The notes below the pieces were generated by a model that saw only the letters and a program-made list of their open reading frames with translations, was not told the origin of the DNA and searched no databases. Shown here one piece after another: positions 31,328 through 42,212 of a stretch of DNA of 64,000 bases (position 1 is its first letter; each line of letters opens with the position of its first letter). The translations under genes and the position numbers were made by a program. The DNA comes from Gracilaria gracilis (taxonomy: Eukaryota; Rhodophyta; Florideophyceae; Gracilariales; Gracilariaceae), in contig JARGSG010000227.1 in NCBI GenBank assembly GCA_030374805.1, positions 310,001 to 374,000 on the forward strand, given 5' to 3'.

Positions 31328-33178
31328 ATGAATGCACGGAGATATGTACTCTTTCGTTTAGCAAGCGAATGCAATGCACTTTGTCTGAACCAATTTTCTG
31401 ACAGAATCTTCGCGATCGGAGCAGTGTTTCCGCAATTGCAGCGTCACTGTGTTGCGACTCGAGAAGACGTTGTTCCCTCATTAACAAAAACCATACTAAG
31501 TGAACGAGAGAACGCCGTTGAAGCACCACCAGTATCAATTCCGGAATCTTTCCCAACCAATAGAAAAACCCGCCATATCAAACCATCCGTTCTTTATGAT
31601 GCCCTTGTTAATGAAGGCGAATCACCACACCGTTCAAGACATTGGGCTAATGTAATCGCAGTCACTCCGGATGGAGCAAAAATCCCAGAGGAAGAAGATT
31701 CGAATTGGAGAGAACTGTTGGAACAATGCCGCGAACATGCAAATGCCAAACGCGCATTGAGTGTTGTTACTGAAATCAGCGACAAGCATTACCTGCTCTC
31801 CGCAAGAGCTGCCATCATGGTGATCGAAGTCTGCATTTCGGCTGAAGAGTATGAGGGGGCTGAACGTGTACTCACAATCTTAGAATCAGTGCCTCAGGAT
31901 CACCCAACTCGGACTGCGCGATTAGTATGTATTGCTAGGACGTTTTTGGCAATGTCGTTTTCGTCACGGGGATGGTATGATAGAGCACTTCGAGTCATGC
32001 AATTCCCCAACGAACATTTTGGCAATGGTGATGAAAGACTTGTTCGTATCTTGAATAACCTTGGCCTCGGAAGAGACACTCTGGCATGGGGGCTTCTATT
32101 GAAAGCTTTAACGAAAGTTGGAAGAGCTGAGACTGCTGTCGCCGTTGTAGATGTCGCTATGCGACAAGGAGTTGGAATGACGGACTCCCTGCTGCATCTT
32201 ACTATTGACTCATTACGAGGACTTAGTCGATGGAAAGAAGCAGAATGGCTATTCAACACGGCAGTTGAGAAAGGTGTGAAGCCAGGTGAAATGACACTTG
32301 GGTCAATTCTCTTAACCCTCACAAGCAGAGATGCTCGAGCTATGATAGAGAAGGAAAGAATTGAAGAAATCGTGGACATGGCAAAGCATCCATCGTCCAA
32401 ATTCATGGCAACTGCGTTAATGGCATTGACATCGGTGGGACTGATTGAAAGGGCTGAAGCTTTATTTTACGAAGTAGGACAAACCCATGTTTCTGGAGTT
32501 CCGGGAGAAGATGCTTTCGGGAATTTGATGGCTGGATATGGAAATTATCTACAACTGATGCCAGCGGATGTCGTGGACGAAGTGTCCACAAGTGGGAAGT
32601 TAGAAGATATTAACAAGAAAGCCGATCTGCTTTGGGAGTTGTATATGAAGCATTATAGAATACCCAAGATTGGAAGTCTATCGCGTACCGCAAAGAACAT
32701 GATGATTGGTAACTACTTGCGAGTGAAGACGAGAAGCTACAGGATTAAAGAAGCAGTAGATTTACTAGAGGGTCTTGTGGTTTCACCGGAAGTGCATCCA
32801 GCGTTAAATGTGAGAATCGGGCATATCTGTACTGCGATGGGCGCAGTGGAATTGTGTTGTGACGTAGAACAACTGGGACGACTAACTGAAATCATGCGGC
32901 AGGGTGATATCAAACATGATATGCGCTCTCTGGCTTTTGCCATAGGGACATATGTCGGAGATGGGAACTTGTCTGCGGCTCTTAAATTAGCAGAGGAGCA
33001 TTTGAAAGAGGTCAGTGCTACTGGGCCATTATCTGCACAGTTCCGACAGCATCATCCCTTGCTACTACTTCGACGCCTTCAAACACTGAGAAGTGCTTTG
33101 AAGGACTCACGAATAAAAAAGCTGAAGGAGTTGGATGATTCGATTAGAATCTTCCAAAGAAAGCATGGAGTGCGATAG
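31328..33178 (+). CDS. Helical-repeat protein, PPR-like, probably organellar
   Basis: 616 residues. After a leader with Arg and few acidic residues, the protein is built of paired helices of about 35 residues: LLKALTKVGRAETAVAVVDV, a second helix pair with SLRGLSRWKEAEWLF, LMALTSVGLIERAEALFYEV, and more towards the C-terminus. This is the pattern of pentatricopeptide (PPR) repeats, but the repeats are degenerate and several do not match the consensus. PPR proteins bind organelle RNAs for processing, stability or translation. Targeting and RNA binding are inferred. The specific family is not recognised. Confidence 0.6.
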   Translation: MNARRYVLFRLASECNALCLNQFSDRIFAIGAVFPQLQRHCVATREDVVPSLTKTILSERENAVEAPPVSIPESFPTNRKTRHIKPSVLYDALVNEGESPHRSRHWANVIAVTPDGAKIPEEEDSNWRELLEQCREHANAKRALSVVTEISDKHYLLSARAAIMVIEVCISAEEYEGAERVLTILESVPQDHPTRTARLVCIARTFLAMSFSSRGWYDRALRVMQFPNEHFGNGDERLVRILNNLGLGRDTLAWGLLLKALTKVGRAETAVAVVDVAMRQGVGMTDSLLHLTIDSLRGLSRWKEAEWLFNTAVEKGVKPGEMTLGSILLTLTSRDARAMIEKERIEEIVDMAKHPSSKFMATALMALTSVGLIERAEALFYEVGQTHVSGVPGEDAFGNLMAGYGNYLQLMPADVVDEVSTSGKLEDINKKADLLWELYMKHYRIPKIGSLSRTAKNMMIGNYLRVKTRSYRIKEAVDLLEGLVVSPEVHPALNVRIGHICTAMGAVELCCDVEQLGRLTEIMRQGDIKHDMRSLAFAIGTYVGDGNLSAALKLAEEHLKEVSATGPLSAQFRQHHPLLLLRRLQTLRSALKDSRIKKLKELDDSIRIFQRKHGVR

Positions 33179-33784
33179 GAGCTCTCTCGATTTCTGAGTT
33201 TCGTGAAGTTTTGTACACATAAATGGGTAGCGAACGCTAGATGCAGGTGAACACCTGGGTGTTGCACTTTTTTTCAACGTGTGTCATAGTCAAGTATTAT
33301 TTCTTGAGCTTGGAACGTCCTTGGAGGTCTATCCCCTTCAATCTGCAGCTCTTTCGCTCAATGGGGGCAACTGAACTCCGCATCGTTCTAACTTGGTTCA
33401 ACTCGGAATGGCAAAGTTAGTGAGTGATGAAAAAGATTGGCATCATCACTTTGTCATCACAGGCGGACCCACGAAGGTAAACTGTAAACGAACGCTACCC
33501 GTTCGCATAATCATCAGGCTGGATCTGTAATTCGTGCGAGGTGCACTGGAGATCAATGAGCTGCGCAATTGGATCGTTTTGGAAGATTTTTCCTGTCCGC
33601 TTTTCATAGCCGCACAAGCAATTGCGTCGACACGCCAATGTGGGGTTTTCTGCCAAGCATCCATCATCATTCTCTGCTATTCCCATCGAAGACTGCCTCG
33701 AGTTAAGGCTCCAGCTGTCCGTTACAGAGTAGGACATCAATAAGGGTGCGGTACAGGGTTCCAGAAGACGCTTCTCTATCCACT
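33179..33784. other. Intergenic region
   Basis: Convergence zone and promoter of the small plastid-protein gene. A minus-strand ORF at 33495-33740 has a plausible composition but no recognised domain and sits on the promoter, so it was not called. Confidence 0.35.
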
Positions 33785-34403
33785 ATGAAGTCTGCTTTCG
33801 TTGCACGCCCACCGCTCCCGTCTCTGCGGGTGCAAACGCGCCAAACTTGTCCGCGTATGGCGGCTCAAGAAGTGGTCGATGAAAACTATCCGGTTTACGT
33901 TCGCAACCGCGCACCGTTCATCAGCTTCAATGGAGACGACGGTATCTATGTGGAGAACAAGCCCGTGCAGCAGTTCGCTCTGGTGGACAAGACAACCGAA
34001 CCTCTGTTTGATTATTCTGACCCATATGAGTTCCAGCCCGAGAAACCGGTACCACCATCAGCTATCTCGTGGCCAAGTGGTGACGGAAGGGGCGTTGTTG
34101 TTTCTGGTACAAAGGGAAGCTTTTCTCAGCCGAATCTTAAGGAGTATGGTCCGTTCCCGGATTTCTTTAAGGTGCGTTTGAATGGTTCACGACATTGTTC
34201 ACAGAGTTTATCAATCGCTTCAATTGAGAGCGAGCTCCTTGCTAACACGGCACTTCTCTTCCATTGCTTTCATTGCAGAGGTCTTGCGACGGCTGAGAAA
34301 CTTTATGCGCGTGAATTTTGTAACCATGGTTGCGAAAGTTATCAGTGTGTCAGTAAATCCGAAGAAGCTGGTAAAGACCAAGTCTCTTCAACTCTATCCG
34401 TGA
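33785..34403 (+). CDS. Small plastid-targeted protein of unknown function (two exons)
   Basis: Exons 33785-34171 and 34281-34403 are inferred, 169 residues. The donor is AAG-GTGCGT and the acceptor TGCAGAG, using the second AG so the frame continues; using the first AG gives an early stop after four residues. The N-terminus (MKSAFVARPPLPSLRVQTRQ, then TCPRMAA) is Ser/Arg-rich without acids, a typical plastid transit peptide ending near MAA. The mature part is acidic and aromatic, with PFPDFFK before the splice, and the end is basic. I do not recognise the family. An open frame also runs from 33746. No membrane segment. Confidence 0.55.
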
Positions 34404-35072
34404 TTTGCGTGATCAGAACAAGGCACAAATCTTGTGCAGAGTAGCTGCACTGTGGCCTTCATCCGCCCATTGTAGCCCATCGCAACATGCTGGGCTCGCG
34501 TATTCGCGTAATTTACTGTGTAACCAATTGCCCACAGGCACTCTGGATTGTTGTAGCAACGATATCTACCTTCTCATCCATTGGGAAACCAGGTCCCGTA
34601 GATATCTGGAGTTGCTCGGGGCAGCACGGAACTGCAACTCTGGCGAGATAGCGATCACGTGCGCAAGCAAGAAACCGCTTTCTGCTGGTCAGCGCAGTAA
34701 GACTCTGGCAAGGGGAACGTTAGCAGCTGGCGCGAAAATGACACGCCGAATTTTGCATAATTTGACGTAATTTGCGCTTCAACGCGGAGATCATAGCGGC
34801 AACAATCCATACGAACTGTACCTTTGTCCTACAGCCCCCACCGCCAGCCACACCGACGGCCACCGTGCGTGATCCTAGACATCGCGCGGTCGAAGAGCAC
34901 TAGCCTAATTTTGCGTCGCCGAGCGGGAGATTGGGTCCACGCGGACGACCTCGAGCTCGGACCGAACTTCCCCTGTTCCTCGCGCGTACCTGACTCTTGC
35001 CGCACCGCTTCTCTTCATACCTCCTTGGCGTGCCTTACTCTCCCCCACCCATCCCTCGGCACCCTTCCCAGT
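34404..35072. other. Intergenic region and leader
   Basis: No independent gene. The frame of the downstream gene is open from 34824, but this stretch is Arg/Pro/Ser-rich and reads as 5' UTR. Confidence 0.4.
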
Positions 35073-36674
35073 ATGGCCGCGCCTTCAATCAACGGCCTGC
35101 AAGCTGCGGCCGCCGTAGCCGGCGATGCCTTCGCCACCGTCTTCGCTACCTCCCCCCGGAATGCCTCAGTCACCCGACTGCTTGCCGCCGCCCTAGATGT
35201 CAATATCTCCGTCCCGGCACCCGATCTTTCCAAGTCAGCGACTAAACAGTCGCGCAAGTCAGCTACGGGAGATGCACAAATGCTGTGTGCTGGTGCTCTT
35301 CCCGGTGGCCCGCTTCTTATCACTTTGGATGACCTTACTGAGAGAGGCGCCCAATCTTCACTTGAAGATTCTATGACACTTGCTGCCGCTCTTTCGGGTG
35401 TTCTTGTGCTCAGCGTTCGCATGCACGATCTCGTCAGACCTTCGTCATCAGGTATCGCTCAGGTTATGGGTGCCATTGAGCGAAGTCTAGTGCTTCGTGT
35501 GTCCGGAGCAGCGCCTCCACTTCCAAGACGACGCCTTTTTGTCGTAGCTGTGCGCGACTACGAAAGTGAACAAGTGGATCAAGTTGAACTAGAAGAAGCG
35601 CTTTTGGAACAGCTATCAGCGGCATATGAAGAAATTGAAGTCCCTTCTGGTTACACCGGCACCCAATTTTCGGACTTGTTTGATCTCCAGGTCTGTACGC
35701 TACCTAACGAAAAGCATTGCGAGGCTGATTACCAAGCAGCTGCAAACAAATTTGGTGCTATCCTTCGGCAAGCAAACGATAAGTACGCCGATGCAGGCAT
35801 GACACCTGAACGATTTTCGGACGTTACGGCAAAGATCCAGAGCACTCTCTGTGATCAATCAGCTTCCGATCTTCCCGAAGAGCGGGAGCTGACGGCCACT
35901 TTTGCTTGTAACGCCATTATGAAGAGTGTTCTTGGTAAATATAGAATCTCTACCAAGCATTGGAAGACACAAGTCGATGCGGGTCGCATCATCCCTAATT
36001 TTGGCGATGAGAATGATCGTCGCATAGAGAGAACGCTTGAAGTGTTTGACAAGGATGTCGTCACTTACAAAACAACCAAAGCATACCAACGAAAGAGGGA
36101 AGAGCTCAAATCTCGCCTTCTCTCTGATTCATACGCTCTGTTTGCCAAACAGATTCTGAAAGTTCGAGAGAACGCTTACCAGTTTTTCCGTGGAAAGCTC
36201 GCAAGAATTAGAATCACGGACAAAGTGGAAAAACATGTGAGGGGAGCCGTGAGTGAAGCTGAAGGGTACTTCATAGAGCATGCAGAAGCGCTGCGTTCTA
36301 AGCTCGGCAGTTGGCGTTTTGATAATGAGCGCCAAGAACTCGTCAACCATATGCGAGATGATGCAACTGAACGACTGCAATTGGCTCGTCTACAAGGCAA
36401 CTACGTTCCCTCCATTCGCGCACCGATTGCTTTCGCTTTTCACACGCTTTTGTTGGCGCCCTTTGGGCAAGACTCTAGTACCCAAGTACCTTATGCAGAA
36501 GAAATGAAGCAGACTTATGATCCAGACAAAGCGAAGCAAGCTCATATTATGCGCGCCAGACCATTCCAGACTGGCCGTATCGTTACCGTGAAGGACTCTG
36601 ACGAACTTTCTCCGAGCGCTGTTGACATTCTTGCGCCTCTCTTTGAGGATGATGCTTCTACTGATGGATCTTGA
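35073..36674 (+). CDS. Sey1/RHD3-like protein with a degenerate GTPase domain
   Basis: 533 residues from ATG 35073. The layout matches the Sey1/RHD3/atlastin group of ER-shaping dynamin-like proteins: a central-sheet-like strand LLITLDDLTERG, then SLEDSMTLAAALSGVLVLSV, RLFVVAVRDYESEQ and SDLFDLQVCTLPN with the following three-helix region. The P-loop (GxxSSGKST in the family) is replaced by SPRNASVTR, so the Lys and Ser/Thr needed for GTP binding are missing, and the switch-II Asp-x-x-Gly lost its Gly. The usual C-terminal paired membrane hairpin is not obvious; a moderately hydrophobic stretch PIAFAFHTLLLAPFG may be a remnant. A pseudo-GTPase role is inference. Confidence 0.6.
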   Translation: MAAPSINGLQAAAAVAGDAFATVFATSPRNASVTRLLAAALDVNISVPAPDLSKSATKQSRKSATGDAQMLCAGALPGGPLLITLDDLTERGAQSSLEDSMTLAAALSGVLVLSVRMHDLVRPSSSGIAQVMGAIERSLVLRVSGAAPPLPRRRLFVVAVRDYESEQVDQVELEEALLEQLSAAYEEIEVPSGYTGTQFSDLFDLQVCTLPNEKHCEADYQAAANKFGAILRQANDKYADAGMTPERFSDVTAKIQSTLCDQSASDLPEERELTATFACNAIMKSVLGKYRISTKHWKTQVDAGRIIPNFGDENDRRIERTLEVFDKDVVTYKTTKAYQRKREELKSRLLSDSYALFAKQILKVRENAYQFFRGKLARIRITDKVEKHVRGAVSEAEGYFIEHAEALRSKLGSWRFDNERQELVNHMRDDATERLQLARLQGNYVPSIRAPIAFAFHTLLLAPFGQDSSTQVPYAEEMKQTYDPDKAKQAHIMRARPFQTGRIVTVKDSDELSPSAVDILAPLFEDDASTDGS

Positions 36675-37171
36675 AATTGCAGCACGAGCAACATTACTTC
36701 TGCTTCGCAGTTTTGAACTGGTGGAAAGCCCAAACGAGCAAAAGAAGCTGGTGGCCTTGCCTCTGAACCACTAACTAAACACTCAAATTCACTACTCTTT
36801 CAGTTAGTTCTGGTAGCATATGAACTGTCGTAGTCCTGAGTTTACTTTCGTTCTTCACAGGGAAGAGCGAAGTGAAGAAGTGGGTGCTTGGGGTTAGATA
36901 TGAGACAAATGCGTTGTTAAGTGTTGTAAGGATACTTGCTGAGGGTTCCTCAACTGAGAAATCTATATGAAACTGTCAACATATGCTTTACGTCGTTTGT
37001 TCTCCGCTACGATAAAAGTTACGTGCACTATATCGGGCATCCTCTCATCGCAATTTCGATATTATGGATATGAGCCAGTTCAGCAGTTGTTCTTGGTGCA
37101 GGTATACGCTCCTTACAACATTTGATACCATGCTGCACCCCCGGTCTCCCGTCATCGTGCCTTATTGACGT
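36675..37171. other. Convergent intergenic region
   Basis: Between the stops of the Sey1-like gene and the HDAC gene. No gene seen. Confidence 0.4.
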
Positions 37172-38541
37172 TTAAGTTAGTTTTCTCCTTTTCAAAGAAG
37201 ACTTCAGGGGGAGCTTATTTTTTATGCAACCGGCCATCCGTGTTAAAGACTCCTCTGTGTTCTCATCGTCCATGACAACTGGTTTTATATTTCGTGTGAA
37301 AGTAGGTCCATAGAGTTCGAAGAAATCGTCATGAAATGGTACGTCCCGGGTGAAGGACGTGAGGCCTTCCTGCTCTCCCTTGGGTTTTCCAACGTATTCA
37401 ATGCAAGTTTGCAGCACATCTGCCCAAACCCTTGCTGAGTTTGCCGGCTCATAGCCACCGCCGCCCAGGACTAAAACGGGAATACTGAAGCCGAGAAGCT
37501 GTTTCAAGCACGCAGTATAAGCTTCTCCAGTTAAGTTAAAACCACCTAATGGATCGCCGGCTACACCATCACTACCGCACTGGAGAACGAAAACGTCTGG
37601 TTGGCGATAGCTAATAACCGTGCCCATAACTTTCTTGAATAGCTCTATATATGCCCCATTCTTGATTCCGCGACGAAGCGGAACGCGTAGTGCACTGCAA
37701 CTTGCTGGAGTCTGGCTCGGCAGAACCTCATGACCAGTTCCCGGATAGAACCCTCTTTCGGCCAGGTGAAACGAAATGGTTGTGACGGAGTCGTCATAAA
37801 GAAACGATTCTTCTACCCCGTCTCCGTGATGAATATCTATGTCAATGTATAGTACTTTTGAAATGCCTGGATTAGACAGTAATACCTTACAAGCAACGAC
37901 CACATCATTCACTGTACAAGCTTGGAGAGGTTAGCATATATAGAAGTTTGTTTGCGCAGATATGAAAGAATGTGCTAATCATTACAATAGCAAAATCCAT
38001 GCGCTGAATCGAACATAGCATGGTGACGACCTCCGTCGAACCAACAAGCGACTTTTGCGCGGTTGGCAATGAGCTGTTGAGCCGCCACTACTGCACCCCC
38101 AACTGTGAGCAACCCCAGTTCCCAAACCCCAGGAAAAGCCGGGCAGTCATCAATGAGCCCAACTTCTTCGAGGAGCATTCGTGCTTCTTCTTCATTTCCA
38201 AAATCAAAATCGTCTAGTTCCGAAAATGAACTCATGCTCTCGCCTGCTTCACTGTGGTGATACATCAAAGAAGCATGTGCCGAACATGCGTGCAGGACAC
38301 TGAGATAGTGGCGACTGTGTGCAAGAAGCGCCTCCGAAAGAGTTGCTGGACGAAGCCGCTGTACGTCGCATAACCTTTCCAATCCACAGGCCCGAATTAA
38401 AGAATGCACTACGGCTGATCTTTTTCCGTGCTTTGAATGTGAGTCAAGGGCTTTGAAAGTTGTTGACGGAGGAACGTAAACAACCCTGCTTGACTGCTCT
38501 GAACTCGACCCCGGTGGACTACTCAAGTTCTCTTCACTCAT
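37172..38541 (-). CDS. Class I histone deacetylase, HDAC8-like (two exons)
   Basis: Exon 1 is 38541-37986 and exon 2 is 37911-37172, joined by a 74-bp intron (GTAATG...TACAG), 431 residues. The splice gives GFCYLND, matching the HDAC8-type sequence. Catalytic and metal residues are kept: GRHHAM with both catalytic histidines, DIDIHHGDGVEE with the metal-binding Asp and His, CGSDGVAGDPLGGFNLT with the second metal Asp, and LGGGGYEPANSARVW with the active-site Tyr. It should remove acetyl groups from lysines, probably histones or nuclear proteins. An insert of about 35 acidic/Ser residues (SELDDFDFGNEEEARML) precedes the catalytic core and looks lineage-specific. Confidence 0.88.
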
Positions 38542-39275
38542 CCCCGCTGATATGCTTTCCTCAAGCAATCTCAAGATTTAACGAGAGCTAGTGTCTATTC
38601 CAGCGGCCGAGCTTCGTAGATTTACCAGTCTTTGTAACTGCTTGAGTAACCTATCATTCGGAGTGAAAAAAACCGAAACAGTGCCTGTGCGAACAAGACA
38701 TAGCTCTGCCGCTGTATCCAGTCCTAGTATTTCAAATCCAGATAGGCCGTTCTAATGGCGTGCCCGGAATGACCTTCATGCGCTTCCTGTTTCTTATGCC
38801 ATCCGCTTCCTCGGGCAAGCCGAAGTCTTCGTAGATATGTACGGTATCTTCCTTCGTACATATACAGTAGAAGATAAGTAATGCAACGGAGAACTCTACT
38901 TTCGGGGATGAATTCGAAAAAAAAAATCCTATCCTTGGCAAAACTCAATTTTGAGCTGTTGCATGTTTGCAGAGGCGCCTTTGGCCTCTTCTTGGCCACA
39001 AGTTCAATGAGCACATTCCCTGACATTGTATACGACGCAACCAATGCACATCAAGAATGCCGAATCTTTAACAGGCAAAAAGAGTTGTGGCCGATGGCTG
39101 CACAAAGAGATAAACTATGGCACATGTGACGAGGCTTTGCTACTCTTCTATCTTCAATTCATGTCAACGTCGTTCTACGTTTCAACTGCTTACCTGTGAC
39201 AAAGACCTTTCTATCGAGTTCTTCTTTGGCTTTGGACGCATCCAGCCGCCAATATCGTCTGCATAAGTTGCCAAG
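38542..39275. other. Divergent promoter region
   Basis: Between the HDAC and OPA-transporter starts. No gene recognised. Confidence 0.4.
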
Positions 39276-40796
39276 ATGTTTGCGTTCGTAAGCAACCTTC
39301 CGCTCCAGAGCAGTGGAGTTGGCATATCGAAAAAAGGACGGACTTCCCTATGGACAGAAAAGATTCAGACAGTGAATACTGCTAAGCGTACGCGTACTCT
39401 CGTTTCCGCTACTGCCAACTCTTTCCCGTCTGATCGTCAAGCAGGTCAAGTCAGAAATGCATCGCCACCGTTGAAAGCGTCTGTGCCAAATGTGTACAAA
39501 TCAGTGCGTCTACGCATATTTTTGACCATGCTTCTGGCATATGCCACATACTACATCACTCGATTCAGCTTCCCGTTCGCTGCTCCCATTATGCAAGAAA
39601 AGTTGAACTTATCCCTGCAGCAAGTCGGTCTTATTTCCTCGTGCTTCCCTGCTACTTATGGGATTTCAAAGCTCTTTGGAGGTATGGCAGCTGATCTGCG
39701 TTCTCCGCGTGTAATGCTTTCAGGTGGTCTTCTGCTCGCGGCACTGTGTAACACAATGTTCGCTGCGGGGAACTCTGTTGCATTTTTTGCTGTACTCTGG
39801 GCGTTGAATGGCCTTGTGTCCAGTGTAGGCTTTCCAGCTTGTGCAAAACTTCTTTCTGTTTGGTTTTCACGATCGGAACGAGGAACATATTGGGGTCTGC
39901 TTAATGTCAGTCTCAATGTCGGTGGGGCAATTGCTCCGGTTGTAGTGGGTGCCACAGCTGCTAGATATGGTTGGCAATTTGGAATGCTTCTCCCAGCCTT
40001 GATGGCCTTTGCAATGGCTGGAATTTCGTTTACCGCGATTTCGGACTCGCCTCAGGCTGCTAAACTTCCTCCGACACCTTTGCTGCCCCCACCACAGAAG
40101 GCAGAAAAGAAAAGCTCTGCTTGGGGCACTTTTGCGCAGCAGTTCCGGGAAGGAGTAATCCAAGAACGTTCTGTTTGGCTTTTGGCTGCCGCATACTTTT
40201 TCGTTTACGTTGTGAGACAAGCGCTCACGAGTTGGACGATCTTTTATCTAATGAAAGCGCATGGAGTTGTGAGCTTGGCGGAAGCTGGTCTTCGGGTATC
40301 CGGTCTTGAAGTTGGGGGCTTGCTAGGCAGTGTAACGTCAGGATGGCTTTCAGATCTGCTCATCCGAAGAAACGGATCAGCTGGAGTGATTGGACAGCGA
40401 ATCAGAGTCGTACTGCTTTATGTGGTCTTAACTGCGTTGTGCGTCACAGCATTTTTCGCGACGCCTACAACCAGTACTCTCATGCCACTGCAGTGGGTTC
40501 TTTTTGCCCTCACAGGAGTTGGTCTGTACGGGCAACAACTTCTAGTAGGGCTATGCAGCACGGAGTGTGTGGATCGACGCTATGCCGGAACCAGTAACGG
40601 GTTTGTGGGACTGTTAGCGTACGCAGGAGCTGCATTAGCCGGTTTTCCGTTGTCCTTATGTATCAAGCAGTTTGGGTGGGGAGCTCTGCAGGGCATTGTC
40701 ATTGGATGTTCAATGGTGGTGGCACTGCTAGTTCTACCTCTATTGAGAAAGCGCTCCCATGAACAAAAGGCGGCACTTGTGAGCATGAACAATTGA
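39276..40796 (+). CDS. Organophosphate:phosphate antiporter family (UhpC/GlpT-like) plastid transporter
   Basis: 506 residues. About 70 residues of Ser/Thr/Arg-rich leader precede twelve hydrophobic segments, the layout of a plastid-targeted major facilitator transporter. OPA-family features: TYYITRFSFPFAAPIMQ in helix 1, KLNLSLQQVGLISS, the helix 2-3 loop GGMAADLRSPRVMLSGG, GFPACAKLLSVWFSRSERGT and WGLLNVSLNVGGAIAP. The family exchanges sugar phosphates or glycerol phosphate for inorganic phosphate. Chlamydia-derived UhpC-type carriers have been described in plastids of glaucophytes and red algae; this may be that carrier, but glycerol-3-phosphate or another substrate cannot be excluded. Confidence 0.8.
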   Translation: MFAFVSNLPLQSSGVGISKKGRTSLWTEKIQTVNTAKRTRTLVSATANSFPSDRQAGQVRNASPPLKASVPNVYKSVRLRIFLTMLLAYATYYITRFSFPFAAPIMQEKLNLSLQQVGLISSCFPATYGISKLFGGMAADLRSPRVMLSGGLLLAALCNTMFAAGNSVAFFAVLWALNGLVSSVGFPACAKLLSVWFSRSERGTYWGLLNVSLNVGGAIAPVVVGATAARYGWQFGMLLPALMAFAMAGISFTAISDSPQAAKLPPTPLLPPPQKAEKKSSAWGTFAQQFREGVIQERSVWLLAAAYFFVYVVRQALTSWTIFYLMKAHGVVSLAEAGLRVSGLEVGGLLGSVTSGWLSDLLIRRNGSAGVIGQRIRVVLLYVVLTALCVTAFFATPTTSTLMPLQWVLFALTGVGLYGQQLLVGLCSTECVDRRYAGTSNGFVGLLAYAGAALAGFPLSLCIKQFGWGALQGIVIGCSMVVALLVLPLLRKRSHEQKAALVSMNN

Positions 40797-42212
40797 GCCC
40801 ACATCAATTGAGTACACATGAAAAGGAGGATGTGTTTGTATACTTATCTTGTCGCACACTGACAAAGTCTACCTCGTAAAAATCAACAGTTGAATCTCAC
40901 AATGCCGTTTCATTAGCTGAGTTCTACACCACCAGAATTTACTATCGGGATGGCCTTTTACAGTCATCTACTACTCTTTTTCAGAATCTCTTTCGCTCTC
41001 GCTCTTTCTCCCTCGCTCTCTTTTATGGTTTAAGAATCGATGACATCTCTCCCGAAGCAAATAGTGTGGGAGCTCGAAGTGTGCTTCTTTAGACTTCTTC
41101 TTCTTCATTGTTGGTTTTAATGTTCTATATGCTGCATTCTCTCTCTCTCTCTTTTATGAACGTATTAGCTTAATTATGACTTGGTGCGGAACGTTTCTTT
41201 TCAAGGAAACTCTCTCTCACAAGGAAAGCCAACACTCTAACGGGCCTATGCTACATTAAAGGTGAAACTATCCCGGCCGATTTTCTTTGTTCAGGAAGGC
41301 CAAGAAACTTTTGTGTCGATTGTCTCTAAACAGGTCTTGTCCTTTCTCTAAACGAATAATCGCGTCTTTCTTCTCGAAATGGCAGTTCATTTCGCTTTTG
41401 GACTTTATTGACATTCTTCTTTGTCTTCCATTCTTTTCTTTCGGTCTTTCATTTCGAATCCTCTATGGAACAGAATTTCGTTTTCCGAAGAACAGTTCGC
41501 TGCGGGCAATGTTTTCTGTCCACAAAATCACAGAGCATGTATGAAATTGATCAGGCAACGTCGTTGCAATGCAGGGTTCAAAGGAGTGTCACGGTTCTGA
41601 AGAGGTGAAGAGTTCTCTGGCCTTCAGAATATCAGCAACGGAGAGAGTTGAGCAGTTCACTTTTAGTGCTGGAGAAGTGTCCTACAGATGTAATGAAGAA
41701 ACAGAACTGTACCGATTTAATCAAACTGACTAACTAATTTACTAACACTTTTTCAGTTCTACAAGAGACTTAAAAAGGAGATGGCTTGGAAACAGTGTAT
41801 GCAAAAGAAAGACTCTGCAAATGATGTTATTGCCGCATGCTGTTTCACACACACACACACACACACGGGTGCGTACTGTTTGCTGTTTTAATTCGTGGCT
41901 CGAACCATGAGGGGGCATAACGTATTGCGCATCACGGAATATGTATCCAGAAAAAGTGTGGCTTTATACAAACCAGCTCATCGCAAGCGCAAATGATATT
42001 AATATCCGTTAGAGATCCGACTGTATATATGTCTATCAACAAGCTCGTATCGTATTTTCTGAAGAACGATTCTGCGCGATGGCCTGGGGATTGTTAATAT
42101 CAGATCTCAGGAACCACCCATAGCCAGAGTTTTGAGGAAGACGGACACCTTCATGGATCGTCATTTGTTGTAAGTTTAGTTGTTTTTACGAGTCTTTGAT
42201 GGTACCCCGACG
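40797..42212. other. Intergenic region with simple repeats
   Basis: 1.4 kb without a recognisable gene. Contains a CT-rich run (40978-41030), a CT dinucleotide tract (about 41138-41153) and a CA dinucleotide tract at 41846-41866. ORFs are short and unlike genes. Confidence 0.5.
41846..41866. repeat. CA dinucleotide microsatellite
   Basis: Ten uninterrupted CA units, in an intergenic region. Confidence 0.95.

Noticed and set aside
33495..33740. Minus-strand 81-codon ORF upstream of the plastid-protein gene.
   Set aside because: Composition is plausible but no domain is recognised and it overlaps the neighbouring promoter.
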